A DNA stretch of 7,428 nt from the NCBI GenBank assembly GCA_964558465.1, contig CAZLEF010000140.1, positions 1 through 7,428 of the forward strand, read 5' to 3'. The notes below the pieces were generated by a model. That model did not search any database and was not told where the DNA came from. It was given only the letters and a program-made list of their open reading frames with translations. The translations under genes were made by a program, and so were the position numbers. This document shows, piece after piece, positions 1 through 6,308 of this stretch (the first letter of the stretch is position 1; each line of letters opens with the position of its first letter). Source of the stretch: JACJYC01 sp964558465 (lineage in GTDB: Bacteria; Bacteroidota; Bacteroidia; Chitinophagales; Saprospiraceae).

Positions 1-1012
1 TGGAGGTATTTCCCGTCGTGATGCCGGTCAGGCGTTTTCCATAAATATTGTTGACGATCACGTAGCGATCCAGAGACAGATTGTAGATTCCGCTGCAACT
101 GGACGTGGCGTTATAAACCATCCCGCCTGCCCCTTGCGATTCACAATAGGTTATGGCAGTATTGCAGGTGGAAAGATTTTTATACCCGTAATATTCATCC
201 GTATAACTCAAATTGATCCAGTGGTTCTGGTCAAACGATTCGATCCTGACCAGATACCACGAAGAATATTCCTGGGTGGTGGGCTCATGCAGCGCCGATC
301 GCGTAGCTGTTTTTTCTATGCCGGAATTCGAACTTGAACCTGGCATATTGCCGAAGATGTACCGTGTCCCCTGAGGGTCAGTGATGGTGAATCGCCTGAA
401 TTTATTATCGTCGCTGAAGTCGATTTCCAGTTTGAGGTCTTGTTGGGGGATAAAAAAAGCGGTATGGTCGGCGCCGATCATAAATTTGCCGGAATACCCT
501 GCAAAGTTGAAAGAAAACAGATCGGGTTCGGCATCTGTTGAGCCTCCGGCTACTTCATCGATAATGTTATCATCTAAATTATTCGGATAATGCAGATTGT
601 CTCCATATAAATAATAGCCTTCTTCGTCAGGCTTTCCCAGAACCGTTCGCGTGATCATCCCGCCTGCGCTCAGGCTCCAGCCCGTACCGACCCAACCGGC
701 CGTTTCGCCTACCCGGATGCCAGAGGCATGGTATCCCAGGGAAATCGGCAGATTCAAAGGTCCTTCCGAAACCGTGTAAATCGGCACACCGATACTGGGT
801 ACTCCCGTGAAATAACTTACCGGCATGTCGGTGTATTTCCCAAGGGAGGCCGCATTGGGCGCAGGCATGACTACATCCCCGATAATGTTGTTTACCGGCT
901 GGCAAATTAATTGGAGCGGGAAAAAACCTAAAATCAGAAAGAACCGGCAAAATCGGGCAGTTTCATTTATTGAAACCTGATTTAAGCGGGTAAACGAGTT
1001 CAATTTTTTCAT
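1..1012 (-). CDS. RHS/YD-repeat-type secreted protein, N-terminal part (runs off the window)
   Basis: I translated this frame by hand: it is open from ATG (1012-1010) to base 1, giving 337 codons with no stop, so the C-terminus lies outside. Residues 1-37 look like a signal peptide with a long polar n-region, a hydrophobic core at about 24-36 and likely cleavage before Gln38. Residues 50-130 carry the block typical of large Bacteroidota RHS-like proteins: PNAASLGKY, PVSYFTGVPSIGVPIY, GPLNLPISLGYHASGIRV and GWVGTGWSLSAGGMITR. DPQGTRYIFG (212-221) and SWYLVRIES...LSYTDE (251-273) follow as in YD-repeat/RHS N-termini. Such proteins usually exceed 1,000 residues, are exported, form a shell of YD repeats and often end in a variable, sometimes toxic, tip. 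That tip is not visible, so its activity is unknown. No Shine-Dalgarno precedes the ATG, as usual in this phylum; the next in-frame ATG (residue 49) would lose the signal peptide. Confidence 0.88.
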   Translation of the reverse strand, partial: MKKLNSFTRLNQVSINETARFCRFFLILGFFPLQLICQPVNNIIGDVVMPAPNAASLGKYTDMPVSYFTGVPSIGVPIYTVSEGPLNLPISLGYHASGIRVGETAGWVGTGWSLSAGGMITRTVLGKPDEEGYYLYGDNLHYPNNLDDNIIDEVAGGSTDAEPDLFSFNFAGYSGKFMIGADHTAFFIPQQDLKLEIDFSDDNKFRRFTITDPQGTRYIFGNMPGSSSNSGIEKTATRSALHEPTTQEYSSWYLVRIESFDQNHWINLSYTDEYYGYKNLSTCNTAITYCESQGAGGMVYNATSSCSGIYNLSLDRYVIVNNIYGKRLTGITTGNTS

Positions 1013-1029
1013 ACGCCAAACAGGGTTTG

Positions 1030-1055
1030 TTCTATTCGCACCGGGTGGAATAGAA
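1030..1055. repeat. inverted repeat in the leader of the RHS-type gene
   Basis: TTCTATTC (1030-1037) and GAATAGAA (1048-1055) are perfect complements. The stem continues inward with CACC/GGTG after one bulged G, leaving a 1-nt loop. A second small repeat, CAAAC-AGG-GTTTG (1017-1029), abuts it. Both lie within 45 nt upstream of the minus-strand start at 1012. They could be an operator or mRNA leader hairpins. Confidence 0.5.
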
Positions 1056-1063
1056 GGTTAAGC

Positions 1064-1092
1064 TAAAACCAGGCAGCAAAAGCTGCGTTTTA
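1064..1092. terminator. weak hairpin between the RHH gene and the RHS-type gene
   Basis: GCAGC-AAAA-GCTGC (1073-1086) is flanked by TAAAAC (1064-1069) and GTTTTA (1087-1092), which also pair, leaving a 3-nt bulge. On the minus strand the stem is followed by a short GTTTTA only. It could stop transcripts from the RHH gene, but the T-tract is poor. Confidence 0.25.
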
Positions 1093-1250
1093 TACTTTGC
1101 CTTTTAGTGATTTTTTGATTGGGTATAAAAACTCATCTGACCAAGATGAAGCCAGGTATATGCGGGCAAATGACACACTTTAAAAACGATAGCTCGTCCT
1201 GATTTGTTTTATTCGATATGGCTTTTTGAAGTTAAAATCAAATTCTTTCA

Positions 1251-1258
1251 CAAATTTA
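1251..1258 (-). promoter_or_regulatory. possible -7 box for the RHS-type gene
   Basis: TAAATTTG on the minus strand matches the Bacteroidota -7 consensus TAnnTTTG and is the only such match between 1013 and 1299. I find no TTG at the right distance upstream, and the leader would be about 230 nt, so this is weak. Confidence 0.22.
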
Positions 1259-1299
1259 GCAACTCAAAACCCCATAATTTGCATTGAACTGGATATAAA

Positions 1300-1884
1300 C
1301 TATGCCTTTCCAGTTTCCAACACTTCCTCCCCCACCCCATCCAACCCACAATAAAGCAGCCCACCCTTGATAGCCAGATTCCCATAAGCATAAGCCATCA
1401 TCCGGATCATCACCGCCTGCTCGGAAAGATTCAGCTTTTTGCTTGCAGCGTGGATATAGGCCTTCAGGTTGTTCTTCTGGAGATCCGGCAGCTCAGCCGT
1501 GTCAACAACGGTTAGCGGGGCGTAAACGAGTGTTTCCAGCTCGTTTACAGGTGTTTCGTCATCATCTTCCGCTGCGTTATCGGTCGTTTGCGATTGGGGT
1601 TGTAGGGCAGCAACTAAACTTTCCAGGTCCCCTTTCGCGGGTAAGCTGTCCTGAAGGATTTCCAACAGGTTTTCCAGTTCCTGGGAAACGGCCAGCGAAA
1701 TATTGCCCAGGTCGGCTTCGGTTAATACCTTTTTTTCGGTGCCCCAGTCATTGCTACCCTGGCAGGAAGCGATCAGAGCGTTTTCGCAGTAGTCGGACAG
1801 CGTGACGCCCAGGTCTTGGGCTCGGGAAAGTAATTCGTTTTTGATTTCCGGATCAACCCGGAAACCGATGGTTACTTTTGACAT
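1300..1884 (-). CDS. ribbon-helix-helix DNA-binding protein of unknown target
   Basis: The protein has 194 residues. Residues 3-40 fit a ribbon-helix-helix fold: a beta strand (KVTIGFRV), helix one (DPEIKNELLSRAQDLG) and helix two (TLSDYCENALIAS). RHH proteins bind DNA as dimers and include Arc/CopG repressors, antitoxins and MobC-type relaxosome proteins. Residues 54-95 look helical, 100-115 form an acidic linker (AAEDDDE), and 132-172 form a second helical region I cannot assign. I chose ATG 1884-1882 rather than a TTG at 1944. It directly precedes the RHH strand, AACACAAAG lies just upstream, and the TTG falls inside the apparent promoter. A 38-bp palindrome sits 33 nt upstream. The next gene on this strand starts after a 287-nt gap, so it is probably monocistronic. 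Fold call good, biological role open. Confidence 0.75.
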   Translation of the reverse strand: MSKVTIGFRVDPEIKNELLSRAQDLGVTLSDYCENALIASCQGSNDWGTEKKVLTEADLGNISLAVSQELENLLEILQDSLPAKGDLESLVAALQPQSQTTDNAAEDDDETPVNELETLVYAPLTVVDTAELPDLQKNNLKAYIHAASKKLNLSEQAVMIRMMAYAYGNLAIKGGLLYCGLDGVGEEVLETGKA

Positions 1885-1913
1885 CTTTGTGTTTATTTCA
1901 ATGGCTACAAAGC

Positions 1914-1955
1914 GCAAGTTAACAGGGATTGACCCGTTTGTCAACCCCTGCTAAC
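1914..1955 (-). promoter_or_regulatory. palindromic operator overlapping the RHH gene promoter
   Basis: Plus-strand arms GTTAACAGGGATTGAC (1918-1933) and GTCAACCCCTGCTAAC (1940-1955) are complementary at 14 of 16 positions around a 6-nt centre. On the minus strand TTG (1944-1942), a 20-nt spacer and TAACTTGC (1921-1914) give a partial match to the Bacteroidota -33/-7 promoter; the -7 matches 4 of 6 fixed bases of TAnnTTTG. Transcription would begin near 1908, about 24 nt before the ATG. The palindrome thus covers the whole promoter, the arrangement expected for repression, plausibly by the RHH protein itself. Confidence 0.55.
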
Positions 1956-2098
1956 TTTTCGCTAGCGTGGTTAGCACTTGTTTTCTTAAGCAGAAAACGG
2001 GATATATATTTTTTAAAAAATGTGTTTTCGCTGGTAGCCCCCTACGCCTTTTTGCTTTTTCCGCAGAATTTGACCGGATCAAAGGGTTTGCCTTGTTG

Positions 2099-2319
2099 CT
2101 AAGCGTGAAAAGCCAGCTTGCAGTCCTCCGAGCAGAACTTGTGCCAGGTGGGTTTGGCTTAAACAACTGCTTGCAGTGGTTGCACGGCTTCAGGCTTTTG
2201 TCCACTGCTGTATTCCAGGTGTCAGACACTTTCAAAGTGTCCGACACCTGCGCCGTGACTCGAAATACAGTTTTTGAATCGTAATCGCGTTCGACCTGTT
2301 TGGGACGAAAACCAGCCAA
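2099..2319 (-). pseudogene. frameshifted small zinc-finger protein
   Basis: One minus frame reads KPCNHCKQLFKPNPPG and then loses sense. Moving back one base at the Gly codon near 2123 gives HKFCSEDCKLAFHA and a TAG at 2101-2099. Joined, this is a CxxC...CxxC zinc-binding knuckle of the MYM/DUF2116-like kind, about 73 residues long. The uncorrected frame runs on to 1951 in sequence without domain sense. The open frame starts right after a TGA at 2322-2320, with only TTG available and no ATG before the finger, so the 5' end is also doubtful. A 35-bp palindrome (2216-2250) interrupts the frame ahead of the finger, encoding VSDTLKVSDT. Such proteins are small nucleic-acid or protein-binding factors. 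A single-base sequencing deletion is the main alternative to real decay. Confidence 0.6.
2216..2250. repeat. 35-bp nested palindrome inside the zinc-finger frame
   Basis: CAGGTGTCAGACACTTT (2216-2232) and AAAGTGTCCGACACCTG (2234-2250) are complementary at 16 of 17 positions around a single C. Each arm contains its own palindrome, GTGTC-N-GACAC (2219-2229 and 2237-2247), spaced 18 bp apart. Both strands stay open and read nearly the same peptide, VSDT-L/F-KVSDT. This fits a dispersed palindromic element or a paired binding site. Confidence 0.7.
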
Positions 2320-2500
2320 TCACAATCAATTGATTTTTAATATTTTACAATCAATTTCTGTGTTTTCGCACCTAAAAATGTACAAAATTCATCCTCCATT
2401 ATGAGGTTTTTCCAAGGTAGGAAACTAAAAATTTGATTCTTTTTATTTTATTTTCAGTTTTAAAAGTAAAATAAAGAAATTTTTATTTTACTTTTGCCCA
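2320..2500. other. AT-rich spacer before the Fic gene
   Basis: This strongly AT-rich stretch holds the 5' control region of the Fic gene. TTTTTATTTTA occurs twice (2440-2450 and 2480-2490), with the inverse TAAAATAAA between them (2467-2475). The only TAnnTTTG match on the plus strand is TACTTTTG (2489-2496), just 4 nt before the ATG and without a TTG partner. I cannot name a convincing promoter. Confidence 0.5.
2462..2495. promoter_or_regulatory. perfect inverted repeat abutting the Fic start
   Basis: AAAAGTAAAATAAA (2462-2475) and TTTATTTTACTTTT (2482-2495) are perfectly complementary over 14 bp with a 6-nt centre. The right arm ends 5 nt before the ATG at 2501. It could be an operator bound by the Fic protein's own C-terminal DNA-binding-like domain, or an mRNA hairpin masking the start. 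Confidence 0.55.
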
Positions 2501-3646
2501 ATGGAAGAAAGCATTTACATCGAGGAATTTATTCCCGGGCACTACACCAAAGGGGCCGGGTATCGATATTTTGTACCGGCAAAAGTGAACCGGCAGTGGA
2601 AATGGAGCGATGCCAGGTTGGGTACTCTTCTGGAGCGGGCATCTTTCCAGGTCGGTCAGCTCAATTCCTATGCTCATCTGGTACCGAGCATTGATTTATT
2701 CATTCACCTCCACGTCACCAAGGAGGCCGTTATCTCCAGCCGGATTGAGGGCACCCGGACCAGGATAGATGAAGCCCTGATGTCAGAAGAAAGCATCGCC
2801 CCGGAGCGAAGGGATGACTGGCAGGAAGTAAAGAACTATACGCAGGCCTTGAACGAGGCGGTAGAACAACTAAAAAACCTGCCTTTATCGTCAAGGCTGA
2901 TCCGGTCGGCGCATAAAACCCTGTTGCAAGGAGTCCGGGGTGAACATAAAGCGCCCGGGGAATTTCGCAGGAGCCAAAACTGGATAGGCGGCGCGTCCAT
3001 TGACGATGCCGTATTTATTCCACCTGCTCATATCCATATCGATGAGTTGATGGGCGACCTGGAAAACTTCCTGCACAATGATCAAATCGATGTACCCGCG
3101 CTGGTACGAATAGGCATAGCCCACTATCAGTTTGAAACCATCCATCCTTTTCTGGACGGAAACGGCCGGATTGGCCGCCTGCTGATTACCTTGTATTTGG
3201 TAACCGAAAAGATTCTGGAACAACCGCTGCTTTATTTATCCGATTTTTTCGAGCGGAATAAAGGTTTGTATTACGACAACCTGAGCAGGGTCCGTGAGCA
3301 TGGCGACCTGTTGCAATGGCTGAAATATTTTTTTGTCGGCATAGAAGAAACCGCCCGCAAGGCCTGCCATACCTTAAGTGAGGTGCTGCAACTTAAAAGC
3401 CGGTTGGAAAATCAGTTGCAAGCGAACTGGGGCCGGCGAACTGCACATTCGTTAACCCTCCTGAATGTACTCTTCAAAAACCCGGTTGTCAGGGTCAGGG
3501 ATGTGGAAGAAAGCTGCAATCTGAGTCCGAAGGCAGCAGGAGACCTGATACAAAGTTTCGAAACAGCACGAATCCTCAAGGAACTGACCGGGCAAAGCAG
3601 AAACCGGTTATTTGTTTTTGAGGACTATCTGAATTTGTTCAAATAG
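2501..3646 (+). CDS. Fic-domain protein AMPylator with N-terminal inhibitory motif and C-terminal winged-helix-like domain
   Basis: The protein has 381 residues, typical of the COG3177 Fic family. The catalytic motif HPFLDGNGRIGR spans residues 215-226: His215 is the general base, Asp219 the metal ligand, and Asn221, Arg223 and Arg226 the nucleotide contacts. Fic enzymes usually transfer AMP from ATP to a hydroxyl side chain of a target protein. Residues 79-84 (SSRIEG) match the inhibitory (S/T)xxxE(G/N) motif. Its place before the Fic core makes this a self-inhibited class II enzyme, which explains why no separate antitoxin is adjacent. Residues 5-95 fit the Fic N-terminal domain. IGGASIDDAVFIPP (162-175) is the target-docking flap region. 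Residues 312-381 look like a winged helix (VRDVEESCNLSPKAAGDLI). The ATG at 2501 follows the palindrome directly. The target protein is unknown; the family call is firm. Confidence 0.95.
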   Translation: MEESIYIEEFIPGHYTKGAGYRYFVPAKVNRQWKWSDARLGTLLERASFQVGQLNSYAHLVPSIDLFIHLHVTKEAVISSRIEGTRTRIDEALMSEESIAPERRDDWQEVKNYTQALNEAVEQLKNLPLSSRLIRSAHKTLLQGVRGEHKAPGEFRRSQNWIGGASIDDAVFIPPAHIHIDELMGDLENFLHNDQIDVPALVRIGIAHYQFETIHPFLDGNGRIGRLLITLYLVTEKILEQPLLYLSDFFERNKGLYYDNLSRVREHGDLLQWLKYFFVGIEETARKACHTLSEVLQLKSRLENQLQANWGRRTAHSLTLLNVLFKNPVVRVRDVEESCNLSPKAAGDLIQSFETARILKELTGQSRNRLFVFEDYLNLFK

Positions 3647-3668
3647 GTGATTTTGATTTTGCAATAAA

Positions 3669-3867
3669 AACATGAGTCACCCCGAATTTTATAACACTAT
3701 AAACACGGAGTTCTTTTTTTTATTTGAACCACTACCTGTCCCGCAAGGCGGGGCAGGTAGTGGTGAAAAATCCATGTAGCATGCTGAGTCATCCCGTCAG
3801 ATTTTGAATATTTTTCAAGTAAAAGCCACGTATTTTTAATGTTTTAAAATTCGGGGTGACTCATGTT
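3669..3867. mobile_element. 199-bp MITE-like element with 23-bp perfect terminal inverted repeats
   Basis: Bases 3669-3691 (AACATGAGTCACCCCG then AATTTTA) are the exact reverse complement of 3845-3867. Pairing continues patchily inward (3693-3696 with 3840-3843). The interior encodes no protein and holds a separate 17-bp hairpin. The size, matched ends and lack of a transposase fit a miniature inverted-repeat element moved in trans. I see no target duplication in the flanks. It occupies most of the 351-bp gap between the converging Fic and LRR genes. A structured RNA or a convergent-transcription block is the alternative. Confidence 0.6.
3728..3764. repeat. GC-rich hairpin inside the MITE-like element
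   Basis: ACCACTACCTGTCCCGC (3728-3744) and GCGGGGCAGGTAGTGGT (3748-3764) pair over 17 bp with one G-T mismatch and a 3-nt loop AAG. The core CCCGC-AAG-GCGGG resembles REP-type palindromes. Neither side has a T-tract on the matching strand, so it is not a standard terminator. Confidence 0.6.
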
Positions 3868-3873
3868 GACTTA

Positions 3874-3891
3874 AGCGGTCCGGACGGGACT
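3874..3891 (+). repeat. attachment-site-like copy of the tRNA-Asp 3' end
   Basis: AGCGGTCCGGACGGGACT is identical and in the same orientation to 6943-6960, the 3' end of the tRNA-Asp gene. It covers the end of the T-loop, the 3' T-stem strand, the 3' acceptor strand, the discriminator base and two downstream bases. No other tRNA sequence adjoins it. Tyrosine integrases commonly use this part of tRNA genes as the crossover core and leave such a fragment at the far end of the inserted DNA. Confidence 0.65.
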
Positions 3892-3997
3892 GGGGACTTG
3901 GGGCTTTAAGTTGTTGTTTTTCAATTATTTACAGACATAGGGTGCGGGATTGTATCAAAAGTTGTACAAAATGATGAACCAGATTACCAAGAAAAAC

Positions 3998-5737
3998 CTA
4001 TTCCTTAATTATTCGAGTTATAAAAAATTGCTCCCCATTGCTTAATTCGAAAATGAACAAACCTCCTGGTAAATCAGAGAGATCCAATTGTCCGTTTCCA
4101 ATTTGAGATAGGCTTTTAATAGGTTTTCCCAATGTATTCATTATGCAGAGATTCCATCGACCTTTTTTGATTCCGTCAATAAAAAGGATATCATTAGCTG
4201 GATTAGGAAAAATAGAAACATTGTCAACGTTGGAAATTATCCCATCTGATCCCCTTGTTAGGCAAGCAGTTTCGACTTCAGATTCACTGTTACAACCAGG
4301 AGCATTACCTGAAATCGCATAATCTCCATTATTGGACTCAAGGTATTCACAAATACTCTTAACATTGCACATAGACAGCAAGCCTGAATCTAATAAATAT
4401 AACGATGTTATGGTTGAATGATCTATGTTATCCAATCCCGACAAAGAAGTTAAAGAACCATTATTTGAAATATTAAGGGTTCCTCCAATTGAAGTAAGAC
4501 TGCTTAAACCCAATATAGAAGTTAATGCGGGATCATTATCAAGCGAAAGATCTCCGCCAATCGACCCAAGATTACCAAGTCCATCCAAGGTAGTTAGTAA
4601 AGGATTATAATTTATTATAAGGTCTCTACCAATAAAAGTTAGGCTGTCCAACCCGGAAAGTGAGATCAAGGCATTGTTGGAGCCAACCCAAAGGTCTCCG
4701 CCAATATAGTCTAGGTTATCCAACCCAATCAAAGAGGTCAAGGCAGAATTAAAGTTAATTTCAACGCTTCCGGAAATTGACATGAGACTGCTTAGGCCCG
4801 TTAGATCAATTAAGAGGTCATTATTTTCAATCCAAAGATTTCCAACAATAGAAGTGAGCCCTTCCAATCCTGTCATTGAGGCCAAACCAGGGTTGTTCGC
4901 GAGCAAAAGGCCTACCTCTATGTTAGTCAGGTTCTCCAGTCCATGAAGAGAAGTCATGGTAGGATTATCTAGAATTGAAAGCCCACTTTTTATAGAAGTA
5001 AGGTGATCCAACCCCAGCATGGAGGTTAAAATGGAATTCTCCTGAATTCCGAGATGTCCTTCAATCGAGTTTAAGCTGTCTAATCCCTCCAATGAAACTA
5101 AAGCGGCATTATCCCTGATCACAAGGTTTCCCTCAATGGAACTCAGCTTATCCAACCCAGAAAGTGTGGTTAAGGCATCATTATTAAGAATATTGACCGA
5201 TGAATGGCTAACTAATATCCCGAATGAAGAAAGATTGTTCAATCCTTCAATCGAAGTCAAAGAAAGGTTGTCCTTGATCACAATTCCTCCTCCAAGATAG
5301 TTAAGGCCATCTAAACCAGTCAAGGAATTTAAAGCGGCATTGTTCTCAATTCGGAGATACCCCTCAATATTAACAAGTTGATTCAACCCCATGACAGAAA
5401 TTAATTCAGGGTTATCTTTAACCCTGAAGTCTCCACCAATGAATACAAGGTTGCCCAATCCGTTAAGGGCCGTTAATGACTGATTGTTGTTAATATCAAA
5501 AAAACCTCCAATTGAAGTAATTTGCTCCAGGCCATTTAAATTGTTTATGTCTCCGGCATTGCTCTCTTGAATTACTACATTTCCCGAGATTCCATGGCAA
5601 TCAGGATACTTAAGAGAAAATGAATCTATTTGCCCTTGGGAAGAAAAGACAATTCCGCCTGGCAAACATGGTTGTGCAGTTACTCTCCAAGTAAATAAAA
5701 GAAGAAAGGTTGCGAATAAAAACAATGCCTTTTTCAT
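3998..5737 (-). CDS. secreted L-domain/LRR-like repeat protein with T9SS type A sorting domain
   Basis: The protein has 579 residues. Residues 1-21 are a Sec signal peptide (MKKALFLFATFLLLF...VTA, cleavage before Gln22). Residues 67-431 hold fifteen repeats: fourteen of 24 residues and one, the fifth, of 29. The consensus is LxGLdnLtsIgGnLxIxnNxaLtS, and a sixteenth unit caps the array. This resembles receptor L-domain or LRR-like beta-solenoids, which offer a binding face. Cysteines near 457-482 suggest a capped end. Residues 505-579 form a type A sorting domain (VSIFPNPANDILF, LPGGLFIFELSNG, ending ITRIIKE). It should therefore cross the outer membrane by type IX secretion and end up on the surface or outside. 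It probably acts in adhesion or ligand recognition; no catalytic residues are evident. The gene lies between the two tRNA-derived repeats and looks somewhat more AT-rich than the RHH gene. No clear promoter or terminator was found. Confidence 0.92.
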   Translation of the reverse strand: MKKALFLFATFLLLFTWRVTAQPCLPGGIVFSSQGQIDSFSLKYPDCHGISGNVVIQESNAGDINNLNGLEQITSIGGFFDINNNQSLTALNGLGNLVFIGGDFRVKDNPELISVMGLNQLVNIEGYLRIENNAALNSLTGLDGLNYLGGGIVIKDNLSLTSIEGLNNLSSFGILVSHSSVNILNNDALTTLSGLDKLSSIEGNLVIRDNAALVSLEGLDSLNSIEGHLGIQENSILTSMLGLDHLTSIKSGLSILDNPTMTSLHGLENLTNIEVGLLLANNPGLASMTGLEGLTSIVGNLWIENNDLLIDLTGLSSLMSISGSVEINFNSALTSLIGLDNLDYIGGDLWVGSNNALISLSGLDSLTFIGRDLIINYNPLLTTLDGLGNLGSIGGDLSLDNDPALTSILGLSSLTSIGGTLNISNNGSLTSLSGLDNIDHSTITSLYLLDSGLLSMCNVKSICEYLESNNGDYAISGNAPGCNSESEVETACLTRGSDGIISNVDNVSIFPNPANDILFIDGIKKGRWNLCIMNTLGKPIKSLSQIGNGQLDLSDLPGGLFIFELSNGEQFFITRIIKE

Positions 5738-5802
5738 TTAGCGAAGTTTTTATTTTGGAAAAAATTTTAAGTTCTAATTGTCGTAAGGCTAAGGTATAAA
5801 AA

Positions 5803-6285
5803 CTAAGGAAATCCGAAAGGGTAAAATGGAGTTGTAACGGCTTCCAACTCCCGTTCTTCCTCAAAAAGATCGTTGTGGTTTTCGTAGATATCGGTATCAT
5901 TCAGGTCAAAATAATGCAGCAGAAGCTGAGCGATATCTTCCAGATCCTTTTGCCGCCATTCGGGTTTGTTGTCGTAGGCCAGCAATTTCAGAAAGATGAT
6001 GGCTTCCGGGGTCGTGACTTTATATCTGTGGTCCTCTTCAATGGCAAATTCATGGAGGCTGGATTCAAATACCTCATGAAGGCCCTTCAAATTGAATTCC
6101 CCCAGGGCAGGCCCAAATCTAACCAGGTCGGCATCGTTGGAGGTCAGTTCATTGAAAGGTAATATATCCACCACCACGCCCGAGGGATGTACCAGCCGGA
6201 CGGGATTGGCAGAAATTCTTTCAAAATTCGCTTGCCTGACCAGATCCTGAAGCAACAGCTCGTAATCCTGGGGATTGGTGACATC
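5803..6285 (-). pseudogene. remnant of an AbiEii-like nucleotidyltransferase, truncated at both ends
   Basis: The frame is open from just after a TGA (6288-6286) to a TAG at 5805-5803; the first possible start is TTG at 6255. From memory of the family, several segments fit the middle and C-terminal part of AbiEii-like nucleotidyltransferases: ANPVRLVHPSGVVVDILPF, VTTPEAIIFLKLLAYDNKP, RQKDLEDIAQLLLHYFDL and IYENHNDLFEEERELEAV. The N-terminal half with the GS/G-A...TxDID nucleotide-binding signature is missing; the sequence immediately upstream belongs to another ORF ending at 6309. The C-terminus is also short: after ELEAV only ten unrelated residues precede the stop. Intact relatives transfer nucleotides to tRNA ends or other targets, sometimes as toxins. 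This copy lacks the catalytic centre and should be inactive. It starts 65 bp from the LRR gene, so an insertion there may have cut it. Confidence 0.65.
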
Positions 6286-6308
6286 TCAAACTGACTGAAG
6301 GATAATTG

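Noticed and set aside
627..950. 107-codon minus frame inside the RHS-type gene
   Set aside because: It is in a different frame from the 337-codon reading that carries the RHS-family motifs, so it is a shadow.
1951..2098. C-terminal extension of the zinc-finger frame to 1951
   Set aside because: The family sequence ends in the other frame with FHA and a stop at 2099; the extension shows no domain and is probably out-of-frame read-through.
1967..2284. 105-codon plus frame opposite the zinc-finger gene
   Set aside because: Its only notable peptide comes from the palindrome, while the opposite strand carries the zinc-finger motif.
3881..3905. G-run cluster that might form a G-quadruplex
   Set aside because: Only three runs reach three or more G, so a stable three-tier quadruplex is not supported.
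5610..5900. 96-codon minus frame across the LRR start and the nucleotidyltransferase remnant
   Set aside because: It overlaps two better-supported frames and has no recognisable domain.
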